The position numbers and the translations under genes were made by a program. This document shows positions 34,392-44,377 of a stretch of 64,000 nucleotides of DNA, one piece after another. Source of the DNA: Promicromonospora thailandica. GTDB lineage: Bacteria; Actinomycetota; Actinomycetes; Actinomycetales; Cellulomonadaceae. The stretch lies in assembly GCF_024171955.1 (NCBI RefSeq), contig NZ_JAMTCS010000001.1, forward strand, positions 186,001 to 250,000. The letters run 5' to 3'. Position 1 is the stretch's first letter. Each line of letters begins with the position of its first letter. The notes beneath the pieces were generated by a model. That model ran no database searches. It was not told the origin of the DNA and worked only from the letters and a program-made list of their open reading frames with translations.

Positions 34392-35051
34392 ATGCCCGGC
34401 AACCCGTGGTTCTCCTGGTCGTACGTGGTCGGCAACGCGCCGGCGCTCTGGCAGCGCACGCTCGACCACGTCGGCGTGACGGTCGAGGCGGTGGCGATCT
34501 CCACCGCGATCGCCGTCCCGCTCGGCGTGCTGATCTCGCGGTCCCGGTGGATGTCGGGGCCCGTGCTCGGCGCGGCCGCCGTCCTGTACACCATCCCGTC
34601 CCTCGGGCTGTTCGCGATCCTGGCGCCGCTCCTCGGCATCGGCCGCACGCCCGTGCTGATCGGCCTGGTCGTGTACTCGCTCCTCATCATCCTGCGCAAC
34701 ACCACCGCAGGGCTGGCCACCGTCGACCCGGCCGTCGTGGACGCTGCCCGGGGCCTGGGCTACGGCCCGGGCCGCCTGCTGCTGCAGGTCGCGCTGCCCA
34801 GCGCGCTGCCCAGCATCGTCGCGGGCGTGCGCCTGGCCACGGTGTCGTCCGTCGCGCTCGTCACCGTCGGCGTGGTCGTCGGGTTCGGGGGGCTCGGGCA
34901 GATCATGTTCCAGGGCTTCCGCAACAACCTCTACCGCGCCGAGATCATGACGGCCACCATCGGCACCATCCTGATCGCCCTGGTGCTCGACCTCGTCCTC
35001 TGGGCGGCCGGCCGGGCACTCACCCCGTGGCTGCGCAGGAGGTCCGCATGA
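34392..35051 (+). CDS. Glycine betaine-type ABC permease 1
   Basis: A 219-residue permease of the OpuCB/OpuCD/ProW type. An N-terminal loop is followed by about five or six membrane helices (from about 32 onward). The coupling segment DPAVVDAARGLGYGPGRLLL, the EAA-loop of this family, is near residue 118, and GLGQIMFQGF is near 175. The ATG is set by a TAGGTT box 7 nt upstream and lacks a ribosome site. It overlaps the next permease by four bases. The pair forms the channel for the ATPase encoded divergently. Confidence 0.9.
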   Translation: MPGNPWFSWSYVVGNAPALWQRTLDHVGVTVEAVAISTAIAVPLGVLISRSRWMSGPVLGAAAVLYTIPSLGLFAILAPLLGIGRTPVLIGLVVYSLLIILRNTTAGLATVDPAVVDAARGLGYGPGRLLLQVALPSALPSIVAGVRLATVSSVALVTVGVVVGFGGLGQIMFQGFRNNLYRAEIMTATIGTILIALVLDLVLWAAGRALTPWLRRRSA

Positions 35052-35731
35052 CCGCGGGCGACGGCGTCCTGAGCCAGGCCCTCGTCTGGCTCAACGACCC
35101 GCTGACGTGGACCGAGCAGGGCGGGATCCTCGAGCTGACCGGCGAGCACCTGCTCATGACCGCGGCCGCCGTGGGCGCGGCGGCCGCCGTCGCGATCCCG
35201 GTCGGCGCGTGGCTCGGGCACACCGACCGCGGCGCGGGCCTCGTCGTCTGGCTCACCAACGCCTCGCGCGCGCTGCCCACGCTGGGCATCGTCTTCCTGC
35301 TCGCGTCCGCAGGCCTGTTCGGCAACACCGCCACGGTCATCGCCGCCGCCTTCTTCGCCGCACCCGTGCTGCTGGTCAACACCTACGAGGGGGTGCGGGG
35401 CGCCGACCCGGACGCCCGCGACGCCGCCCGCGGCATGGGCATGAGCGACGGGCGCATCCTGCTGCAGGTCGAGCTGCCGCTCGCCGTCACGCTCGTGTCC
35501 GCCGGGCTGCGCACCACCATCGTGCAGGTGGTCGCCACCATCCCGCTCGCGGCGCTCGCGGGCGGCGGCGGGCTGGGCAAGATCATCACGTTCGGGCTCG
35601 GCACCCAGCGCTACGGCGAGGTGCTCGCGGGCGGCGTGATCGTGGCCCTGCTGTGCCTGGCGATCGACGGCGCGCTCGCGGTCGGGCAGCGGATCGCGAC
35701 CCCGGCACCGCTGCGGGTCCGGAGCGGGTGA
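35048..35731 (+). CDS. Glycine betaine-type ABC permease 2
   Basis: A 227-residue partner permease. Helices start near residue 33. RALPTLGIVFLLA and the coupling segment DARDAARGMGMSDGRILL correspond to those of permease 1, showing the two arose by duplication. ATGA overlap with permease 1. The binding-protein gene follows after 128 bp. A weak TTGCCA-17 bp-TCGAAT pair (35776-35804) in that gap could give the binding protein an extra promoter. Confidence 0.9.
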   Translation: MTAGDGVLSQALVWLNDPLTWTEQGGILELTGEHLLMTAAAVGAAAAVAIPVGAWLGHTDRGAGLVVWLTNASRALPTLGIVFLLASAGLFGNTATVIAAAFFAAPVLLVNTYEGVRGADPDARDAARGMGMSDGRILLQVELPLAVTLVSAGLRTTIVQVVATIPLAALAGGGGLGKIITFGLGTQRYGEVLAGGVIVALLCLAIDGALAVGQRIATPAPLRVRSG

Positions 35732-35859
35732 CCCCCGGCCAGATGTAACGACCTCCTCACGAGCCGGTCCAGCCCTTGCCATCCACCGCGACCCGGGGTC
35801 GAATGGACCCGATCGGAGCCGTAGAACAGATGTACGTCACTCACACCCGGAGACATTCG

Positions 35860-36894
35860 ATGAAGCTCCCCCGTACCCATGTGTCCTTGCCGCGCGCCCT
35901 GGGCGCGGCGGCAGCAGTCGCCTCCCTCGCGTTCCTGACCGCGTGCGGCGAGCCGGGCTCCGCCGGAGGCGGAGGTGGCTCGACGGACGCGGGCGGCGGC
36001 GGCAGCGTCGCGGCGTGCGAGGCCGTGCCGGGCGACGAGCTCGTGGTGCTCGACGACGACCAGCAGCTCCAGACCGTCGACAACATCATCCCGGCGGTCA
36101 ACGCCGCGGCGGTGGAGGGCGACGACACCCTGATCCCGCTGCTGGACAGCGTGTCCGCCGCCCTGGACACCGACACCCTCATCGGTCTGAACAAGGCTGT
36201 GGACGTCGACCGGCGCACGTCGCAGGACGTCGCCGAGGAGTTCGTGGCCGACGCGGGCCTGGACGACCCGGAGCAGAGCGGCAGCGGGTCCGTCGTCGTC
36301 GGCGCCGCCGACTTCGCGGAGAGCGCCACGCTCGGCACCATCTACGCGACCGTGCTGAACGCGGCCGGGTACGACGCCGAGGTGACCACCATCGGCAACC
36401 GCGAGGCCTACCTCCCGGCGCTGGAGGACGGCAAGCAGGTCCAGGTGATCCCGGAGTACGTGGGCACCCTGACCGAGTTCATCAACAAGAACGTCAACGG
36501 CGCCGACGCCGAGCCGGTCGCGAGCAGCGACCTCGACGCGACGGTCGAGGGCCTCACGGGCCTCGGCGAGGAGGTCGGCCTCGTGTTCGGCGAGCCCTCC
36601 CCCGCGCAGGACCAGAACGCGTTCGCCGTGACCAAGGCGTTCGCCGACGAGCACGGCGTCACGACGCTCAGCGAGCTCGCCGAGGCGTGCGGCGGCCTGG
36701 TGCTCGGCGGCCCGCCGGAGTGCACGGAGCGCCCGTTCTGCCAGCCGGGCCTCGAGGAGACCTACGGGCTGGAGTTCGCGGAGTTCACGTCGCTCGACGC
36801 GGGCGGCCCGCTGACCAAGTCGGCCCTCCAGCAGGGCGAGATCACCCTCGGCCTGGTATTCAGCTCGGACGGCTCGCTCACCCCGAACGAGTGA
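35860..36894 (+). CDS. Glycine betaine-type ABC substrate-binding lipoprotein with apparently permuted domain order
   Basis: A 344-residue lipoprotein with lipobox LTAC (Cys29) and a Gly-rich tether (36-48), completing the importer. The OpuAC/OsmF domain appears circularly permuted. Residues about 61-137 (VVLDDDQQLQTVDNIIP, LIGLNKAVDVDRRTSQDVAE) correspond to what is normally the C-terminal end of the family. A GSGS-type linker (about 140-147) leads to the normal N-terminal start (VVVGAADFAESATLGTIYA). The protein then ends after LGLVFSSDGSLTPNE, just where the first segment would continue. GGAG lies seven bases before the ATG. Confidence 0.88.
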   Translation: MKLPRTHVSLPRALGAAAAVASLAFLTACGEPGSAGGGGGSTDAGGGGSVAACEAVPGDELVVLDDDQQLQTVDNIIPAVNAAAVEGDDTLIPLLDSVSAALDTDTLIGLNKAVDVDRRTSQDVAEEFVADAGLDDPEQSGSGSVVVGAADFAESATLGTIYATVLNAAGYDAEVTTIGNREAYLPALEDGKQVQVIPEYVGTLTEFINKNVNGADAEPVASSDLDATVEGLTGLGEEVGLVFGEPSPAQDQNAFAVTKAFADEHGVTTLSELAEACGGLVLGGPPECTERPFCQPGLEETYGLEFAEFTSLDAGGPLTKSALQQGEITLGLVFSSDGSLTPNE

Positions 36895-36896
36895 CC

Positions 36897-36959
36897 CGCT
36901 GAGTGCTGGACATCCGCCCTTCGCGAGGCATCAGAAGGGCGGATGTCCAGCGCTCAGCG
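36897..36959. terminator. Long palindrome, copy 1 of the GCTGAGTGCTGG family
   Basis: Arms 36897-36922 and 36934-36959 pair with one mismatch around an 11-nt loop, between the convergent binding-protein and flavoprotein genes (stops at 36894 and 36964). Arm core GCTGAGTGCTGGACATCCGC. A second copy is at 50418-50482. Confidence 0.85.
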
Positions 36960-36963
36960 CTTG

Positions 36964-38493
36964 CTACAGGCCGTAGGACTCCAGGAAGCGGAGCCAGACC
37001 TCGCTCACCGTCGGGTAGGCCGGGACCGCGTGCCACAGCCGGTCCAGCGGCACCTCGCCGACGACGGCGATGGTCGCCGCGTGCAGCATCTCGCCGGCGT
37101 CGGGGCCCACGAACGTCGCGCCGACCAGGACCTTGCGCTGCGTGTCGACGAGCACCTGCGCCCGCCCCGTGTACCCGGGCGACTCGACGCTCGCGCCCGC
37201 CACCCAGGACAGGTCGTACGACACCGCCTCGACGGGCAGGCCCGCCGCCCGCGCCTCGCGCTCCGTGGGTCCCACCCAGCTGACCTGCGGCTGCGTGAAC
37301 ACCACCTGGACGCGGGCGGTCCGGTCGGCGGTCGCGGCGTACCGGGACCACGGCGCGGGCTCCTCGCCCTGGGCCGGGGCCGGGTCGCCGTGGGTCGGGG
37401 CCCGGTCGCCCGCCTCCGTGCCGTAGCGCGCGGCCACCACGTCACCGACCACACGCCCCTGGTACTTGCCCTGGTGCGTCGTGGGCGCCCGGCCGGTGAC
37501 GTCGCCGCAGGCGTACAGCCAGCCGCCCTCGACGCCGGTGACCTGCAGGGACTCGTCGACGACGAGCGCCCCGCCCCGGCCCAGCGCGGACTCGTCGAGC
37601 CCGGCGGCCTCCACGCCCAGGTCCGCCGTCCGCGGTACCCGGCCCGTGGCCACGAGGATCTCCGCGGCGGTGACCTCCCCGCCGTCCGACAGGGTGACGG
37701 TCACCGTGCCGTCCGCGCGCTGCACCGCGCTCGGCTCGACACCCAGGCGCACGTCGACGCCCGCGGCGCGCAGCGCGTCCGCGACCATCTCGCCGGCGAA
37801 CGGCTCGGCGTTGGACAGCAGGCCGCCCCGGGCCAGCAGGGTGACCCGCGCGCCGAGGTCGGCGTACGCGTTGGCCATCTCCACGCCGACCACACCGCCC
37901 CCGACCACCACGAGGGACTCAGGCACGGCGTCGGACGCCGTCGCCTCGCGGCTCGACCAGGGCTCCGCCTCGGCGAGCCCCGGCACGTCCGGGAGCACCG
38001 GCACGCTACCGGTCGCCACGATCACCGCGTGCCGTGCCCGCAGGAGCCGCGTGACCGGGGCGTCGCCGAGGTCCGTGGCCTCGCCGAACCCGGCCGCCGG
38101 GCTGTCCTTGGGCGCAGTGACCTCCACGAGCCGTTCCCCGGCCAGGCGCCCGTGCCCGCGCACCAGGGTCAGGCCGGCGCCCTCGACCCAGGACACCTGC
38201 CCGGAGTCGTCCCAGCCGCTGGTGATCTCGTCGCGCCGGGCGAAGACCGCGGCCGCGTCCGGCGGCCCAGGGTCCGCCAGACCCGGGGTGTCCCGGGCGA
38301 GCGAGCGGACGGCACCGGCGCGCAGCAGCACCTTCGACGGCATGCAGGCCCAGTACGAGCACTCACCGCCCACCAGCTCGGACTCGACCAGCGCGACGGA
38401 CAGGCCGGTGCGCGAGGCCCGGTCGGCCGCGTTCTCCCCCACCGGCCCGCCGCCGATCACGACGACGTCGAACGACTCCTCAGAAACTGTCAT
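36964..38493 (-). CDS. Pyridine nucleotide-disulfide oxidoreductase (flavoprotein)
   Basis: A 509-residue FAD/NAD(P)-dependent class I disulfide reductase. FAD motif VVIGGGPVGENAA is at about 10-22, the redox-active pair ECSYWACMPSK at about 44-54, and the NAD(P) motif VVVGGGVVGVEMAN at about 196-209. A second FAD segment YACGDVTG is near 338, and the C-terminal dimerisation domain ends in YPTVSEVWLRFLE. The CSYWAC spacing matches the mercuric/mycothione/lipoamide-reductase-like proteins common in actinobacteria. The substrate is not determinable; the usual C-terminal HxxxxE catalytic pair is replaced by YPTVSE. Confidence 0.88.
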   Translation of the reverse strand: MTVSEESFDVVVIGGGPVGENAADRASRTGLSVALVESELVGGECSYWACMPSKVLLRAGAVRSLARDTPGLADPGPPDAAAVFARRDEITSGWDDSGQVSWVEGAGLTLVRGHGRLAGERLVEVTAPKDSPAAGFGEATDLGDAPVTRLLRARHAVIVATGSVPVLPDVPGLAEAEPWSSREATASDAVPESLVVVGGGVVGVEMANAYADLGARVTLLARGGLLSNAEPFAGEMVADALRAAGVDVRLGVEPSAVQRADGTVTVTLSDGGEVTAAEILVATGRVPRTADLGVEAAGLDESALGRGGALVVDESLQVTGVEGGWLYACGDVTGRAPTTHQGKYQGRVVGDVVAARYGTEAGDRAPTHGDPAPAQGEEPAPWSRYAATADRTARVQVVFTQPQVSWVGPTEREARAAGLPVEAVSYDLSWVAGASVESPGYTGRAQVLVDTQRKVLVGATFVGPDAGEMLHAATIAVVGEVPLDRLWHAVPAYPTVSEVWLRFLESYGL

Positions 38494-38588
38494 GCCGCCA
38501 TGGTGGCCCTCCCTCGCGCGCCCCGCCAGACGCATCACCGGACTCCACCCGGACGCGCGTCCCCGCACCCGTGTGACAGGCGTCTCTA

Positions 38589-38635
38589 TATCGGCGGTAT
38601 ACACGTGACGGGGCCGCGTGTATCGTCGGTATACA
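38589..38635 (+). promoter_or_regulatory. Two 15-bp operator repeats at the TetR start codon
   Basis: TATCGGCGGTATACA (38589-38603) and TATCGTCGGTATACA (38621-38635) are 32 bp apart. Each contains the palindrome GTATAC. The second runs into the ATG at 38635, with a TATCGT -10-like box 8 nt upstream. Confidence 0.65.
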
Positions 38636-39345
38636 TGAGATCCGGTCGAGAGAGCCTCCTCGCCGCGGCCCGCACCCTGCTCGCCGAGCGGCCCGAGCAC
38701 GAGCCGACGACGCGCGAGCTGTACGAGGCGGCCGGCGTGGCAGCGCCCACGCTGTACCACCACTTCGGCGACAAGGACGGCCTCATCGAGGCCGTCGTCG
38801 ACGACGCCTTCGCGGCCTACCTGGAACGCAAGCGTGGCGTGCCGAGCACCGGCGACCTCGTCGCCGACTTCGAGGCCGGCTGGGACATGCACATCGCGTT
38901 CGGCGTCGAGAACCCGGCGCTCTACGCCGTGATGTTCGGCCGCACGAGCGGACGCCGCTCGCGTGCGGCCGGGGTCGCGGAGGACGAGCTGCGGGCCGCG
39001 CTGGTCCGCCTCGCCGACGCCGGGCTGCTCGTGGTCGGCGTCGAGGAGGCCCTGGCGCTGACCACCGCGACGGCCGTCGGGTGCGTGGCCCAGCTCAACC
39101 ACCTCGGCGAACCCGCCGACGGATCCCTGTCGCGCACCCTGCGCACCGTCCTCGTCGGCCACATCGCGGGCGCACGCCCGGCAGACGACACCTCCGAGCA
39201 GGGCGCGGCCCCGGCCGCCCGGACCCTGCTCGCACGACTCGGCCCCGCACAGGAGCCGTTCACGGCCGCGGAGCTCGCGCTCCTGCGCCAATGGCTGGGC
39301 ACGCTCGCCGCGCGCCCGGCGCACGACGGAAGGAACCACTCATGA
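38635..39345 (+). CDS. TetR/AcrR-family repressor
   Basis: A 236-residue repressor. The helix-turn-helix lies at about 4-50 (RESLLAAARTLLAERP, TTRELYEAAGVAAPTLYHHF). The ligand domain has the FEAGWDMHIAFGVENPALYAVMFG signature (given here in part), matching the TetR at 9396. Its stop overlaps the ATG of the downstream hydrolase by four bases, so the two are coupled. Operator-like repeats cover its start codon. Divergent from the disulfide oxidoreductase gene at 38493, which it might also control. Confidence 0.88.
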   Translation: MRSGRESLLAAARTLLAERPEHEPTTRELYEAAGVAAPTLYHHFGDKDGLIEAVVDDAFAAYLERKRGVPSTGDLVADFEAGWDMHIAFGVENPALYAVMFGRTSGRRSRAAGVAEDELRAALVRLADAGLLVVGVEEALALTTATAVGCVAQLNHLGEPADGSLSRTLRTVLVGHIAGARPADDTSEQGAAPAARTLLARLGPAQEPFTAAELALLRQWLGTLAARPAHDGRNHS

Positions 39346-40286
39346 CCACCACCGCACCGCACACGACGACCGACGCCGAGGCGACGGAGATCATCCGGCA
39401 GATCGCCGCGGGCTACGGCAGCATCCTGCGCTCGCCGGTCCTGGGGACGCCGGCCGACCAGGGCCTCGCCTACGAGGACGTCACGTTCCCGTCGGCGGAC
39501 GGCACGCCGCTGGAGGCCTGGTTCATCCCCCGCGAGGGCTCGGACAAGCTGATCATCGCGAACCACCCCCTGTGGTTCAGCCGCACCGGCCTGCCCGCGC
39601 ACCTCGAACCCTGGCGGTCGCTCGGCGCGCTCGGGGGCAACGACTTCGCGGTCGACTTCCTGCCGGACTACCGGATCCTGCACGACGCCGGCTACAACGT
39701 GCTGACGTACGACATGCGAAACCTCGGCCAGAGCGGCAGCGCGAACGGCGGCCGCGGCAGCGGCGGCCGGTTCGAGGCACGCGACGTCATCGGCTCGCTG
39801 CACTTCGCCCGGTCCGACGCGCGCACGCGTGGCATGACGATCGGCCTGTTCAGCCGCTGCCAGGGCGCGAACGCCACGATGTTCGCCATGCAGGAGCACC
39901 CCGAGGAGTTCGAGGACGTGCGCTGCATGCTCGCGCCCCAGCCCCTGTCGGTGGGCGTGACCATGCGGCGCAGCCTGGAGCTGCTCGGCATCCCCGGACG
40001 CATCGACGACCTGGAGCGCGAGATCCAGCTCCAGGTGAGCCACACGTTCGCCGAGATGACGCCGGTGACCTGGGCACGCAGCGTGCAGGTGCCGACCTAC
40101 CTGTACCAGGTGCGCGACGACCTGCTGACCGACCCGAGCGACGTGCAGGGCATGTTCGACAACATCCCGGTCGCCGAGAAGGAGCTGCACTGGATCGAGG
40201 GCACGACGGCCCGTTGGGACGGGTACCTCGACTTCCAGCGTGACCCGCAGCCCAAGCTCGACTTCCTGGCCCGGCACATGTCCTGA
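39342..40286 (+). CDS. Alpha/beta hydrolase with probable cysteine nucleophile
   Basis: A 314-residue alpha/beta-hydrolase-like protein coupled to the TetR gene. The early strand region is KLIIANHPLWFSRTGL. The nucleophile elbow reads LFSRCQGANATM (about 169-180), placing Cys where Ser normally stands, as in dienelactone hydrolase-type enzymes. A candidate acid is in QVRDDLLTD and the His in ELHWIEGTTARWDGYLDF. GGAAGGA lies eight bases before the ATG. The substrate is presumably related to the TetR ligand. A strong palindrome follows the gene. Confidence 0.82.
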   Translation: MTTTAPHTTTDAEATEIIRQIAAGYGSILRSPVLGTPADQGLAYEDVTFPSADGTPLEAWFIPREGSDKLIIANHPLWFSRTGLPAHLEPWRSLGALGGNDFAVDFLPDYRILHDAGYNVLTYDMRNLGQSGSANGGRGSGGRFEARDVIGSLHFARSDARTRGMTIGLFSRCQGANATMFAMQEHPEEFEDVRCMLAPQPLSVGVTMRRSLELLGIPGRIDDLEREIQLQVSHTFAEMTPVTWARSVQVPTYLYQVRDDLLTDPSDVQGMFDNIPVAEKELHWIEGTTARWDGYLDFQRDPQPKLDFLARHMS

Positions 40287-40302
40287 TCACCGGGCGGCGC
40301 CG

Positions 40303-40360
40303 CCGGACGGAGGAACGGTCGCCGTACGACACCTCGTACGGCGACCGTTCCTCCGTCCGG
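40303..40360. terminator. Perfect 27-bp palindrome between convergent genes
   Basis: Arms 40303-40329 and 40334-40360 are perfectly complementary around a CACC loop, midway between the hydrolase and tex stops. Very stable in either orientation. Confidence 0.88.
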
Positions 40361-40376
40361 CCGATCTCGCTCCGGG

Positions 40377-42770
<2,394 letters not shown>

Positions 42771-42993
42771 CGTCTTCCTACCTCACATGTCGTGTCGCAC
42801 GCGCCGGGTGGTCCGGACAGATTGTGCCCGGCACCACCGACATCTGTCGCATCCGCCCGCCCGTGTCAGAGGTCCAGGTCGCCCGGGTGACCCGCACGTC
42901 GGACACGGGAGCGGGTGCAAGGGGTGGGGGCGTCGGGACACAGGCACGGTGAGACCCCGCGCCGGTGCGCGGCCCCGGCCCCAGGAGGAACCC

Positions 42994-44271
42994 GTGCAGC
43001 GTCCAGCTCACCGTGCCACGACCGCCGGCGCGGCCGCCGCCGTCGCCCTCGCCCTGGCCGCCTGCGGCCCGGCCGCCGACGAGGGCCTGCTGCCGTCCGA
43101 CGCCGAGCGCGCCGTCGTGCCCCTGGCCGACGCGCCCGCGACCGCCGGCGCCGTGCCGGCCACCGAGCACCTGGGCCTGCTGGCGCTGCGCACCGCCGCG
43201 GAACCGGACGAGGACGCCCTGGTCTCGCCCGCGTCGCTGTCCCTCGCGCTGGCGCTGCTCGCGGAGGGTGCGCGGGGCGAGACGGCCGCCACGCTCGACA
43301 CCGCGCTCGGGGCGGCGGGCCCGGAGCGCACGGCGGCGTACAACGCCCTGGCGGGCGCGCTCGCGGAGCACGACGGCGACCCCGCCGTCGTACGCGACAA
43401 GGACCTGCCGGACCGTCCGCTGCTGCACCTGGCGAACCAGGCCGTGCTCGACGACGACCTCGTGGTCGAGCAGGACTACGTGGACGCCCTGACCACGTCC
43501 TTCGGCGCGGGGATCCAGCGCACCGACCTGGACAGCGGTGCAGGCAAGGCGCTCCTGGACGCCTGGGTCGACGAGCACACCGGCGGCCTGGTCGAGCGGT
43601 CCGCGATCGAGCCCGACGGCGCCCTGCGGCTCGTGCTGCAGAACGCGGTGCTGCTCGCGGCCCGCTGGGAGACCCCGTTCGAGCGGGACCTGACCACCGA
43701 CGTCGACTTCACCGGGCCGGCGGGGACCGAACCCGTCGAGATGGTGCGGGGCACGCAGCCGTGGGCGTACGCGGCGCGGGACGGGTGGGCAGCCGTGCGG
43801 CTGCCGTACGACGAGGCGTTCCACGCGGACGTGCTGCTGCCGCCGCCCGGCACCGACCCCGCCGAGGTCACCACCGACACCCTTGCCGCCCTGACCGGCG
43901 CCCTGGACGCCGAGTCCCCGCGCGCGGTCGAGCTCACGATGCCGACCCTGGAGATCGAGCCGCCCGCGCTGGACCTGGCGCCCGTGCTGGAGCAGGCGGG
44001 GCTCGGCGGCCTGTTCGGCACCCCGGACCTGTCCGGTGTCACGACGGCCGAGCCGCTGCGGCTGAGCCAGGCCATGCAGCAGGCCTACCTGCGCCTCGAC
44101 GAGGAGGGCACCGTGGCCGCGGCCGTCACCGAGCTCGGCGTGGAGGCGGCGGGCGGGGTGCCGGAGCAGGCGGTCCCGATGCTCGTCGACCGGCCGTACC
44201 TGCTCCGGATCGCCCACACCCGGACCGCGTTGCCCCTGTTCCTGGCCGCCGTGCGCACGCCCGCACACTGA
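42994..44271 (+). CDS. Secreted lipoprotein serpin (serine protease inhibitor)
   Basis: A 425-residue lipoprotein with lipobox LAAC (Cys24) followed by a serpin domain. Family marks are VSPASLSLALALLAEGARGET (in part), LANQAVLDDDLVV, NAVLLAARWETPF, the breach/shutter region, and the reactive-centre hinge DEEGTVAAAVTE (about 369-380). The hinge keeps small residues needed for loop insertion, so it is likely inhibitory. The exposed loop then reads LGVEAAGGVPEQAV before the C-terminal strand DRPYLLRIAHTRTALPLF. GTG start with GGAGGAA upstream. It lies in a 223-bp gap divergent from tex, with no clear operator. Confidence 0.88.
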   Translation: MQRPAHRATTAGAAAAVALALAACGPAADEGLLPSDAERAVVPLADAPATAGAVPATEHLGLLALRTAAEPDEDALVSPASLSLALALLAEGARGETAATLDTALGAAGPERTAAYNALAGALAEHDGDPAVVRDKDLPDRPLLHLANQAVLDDDLVVEQDYVDALTTSFGAGIQRTDLDSGAGKALLDAWVDEHTGGLVERSAIEPDGALRLVLQNAVLLAARWETPFERDLTTDVDFTGPAGTEPVEMVRGTQPWAYAARDGWAAVRLPYDEAFHADVLLPPPGTDPAEVTTDTLAALTGALDAESPRAVELTMPTLEIEPPALDLAPVLEQAGLGGLFGTPDLSGVTTAEPLRLSQAMQQAYLRLDEEGTVAAAVTELGVEAAGGVPEQAVPMLVDRPYLLRIAHTRTALPLFLAAVRTPAH

Positions 44272-44315
44272 TTCGTTGATGATTCATTGACCGGGGCACC
44301 GGCCACCACTAGCGT
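44269..44315 (+). promoter_or_regulatory. Promoter of the MFS carrier with tandem 11-bp repeats
   Basis: TTGACC (44287-44292), a 17-bp spacer and TAGCGT (44310-44315) make a near-consensus promoter. Two head-to-tail repeats, TGATTCGTTGA and TGATTCATTGA (44269-44290), overlap both the serpin stop codon and the -35, as an activator or repressor site would. Confidence 0.65.
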
Positions 44316-44377
44316 GCGCAGCACAAACGGGTGAAACCGGATTCGAGCGGACACCCCTTCACAGCAGGAGGTACTCC

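Noticed and set aside
42860-42909. CCCGTGTC/GACACGGG inverted repeat in the tex-serpin gap as an operator
   Set aside because: Arms are only 8 bp with a 34-nt spacer, expected by chance in such GC-rich DNA. No matching regulator is adjacent.
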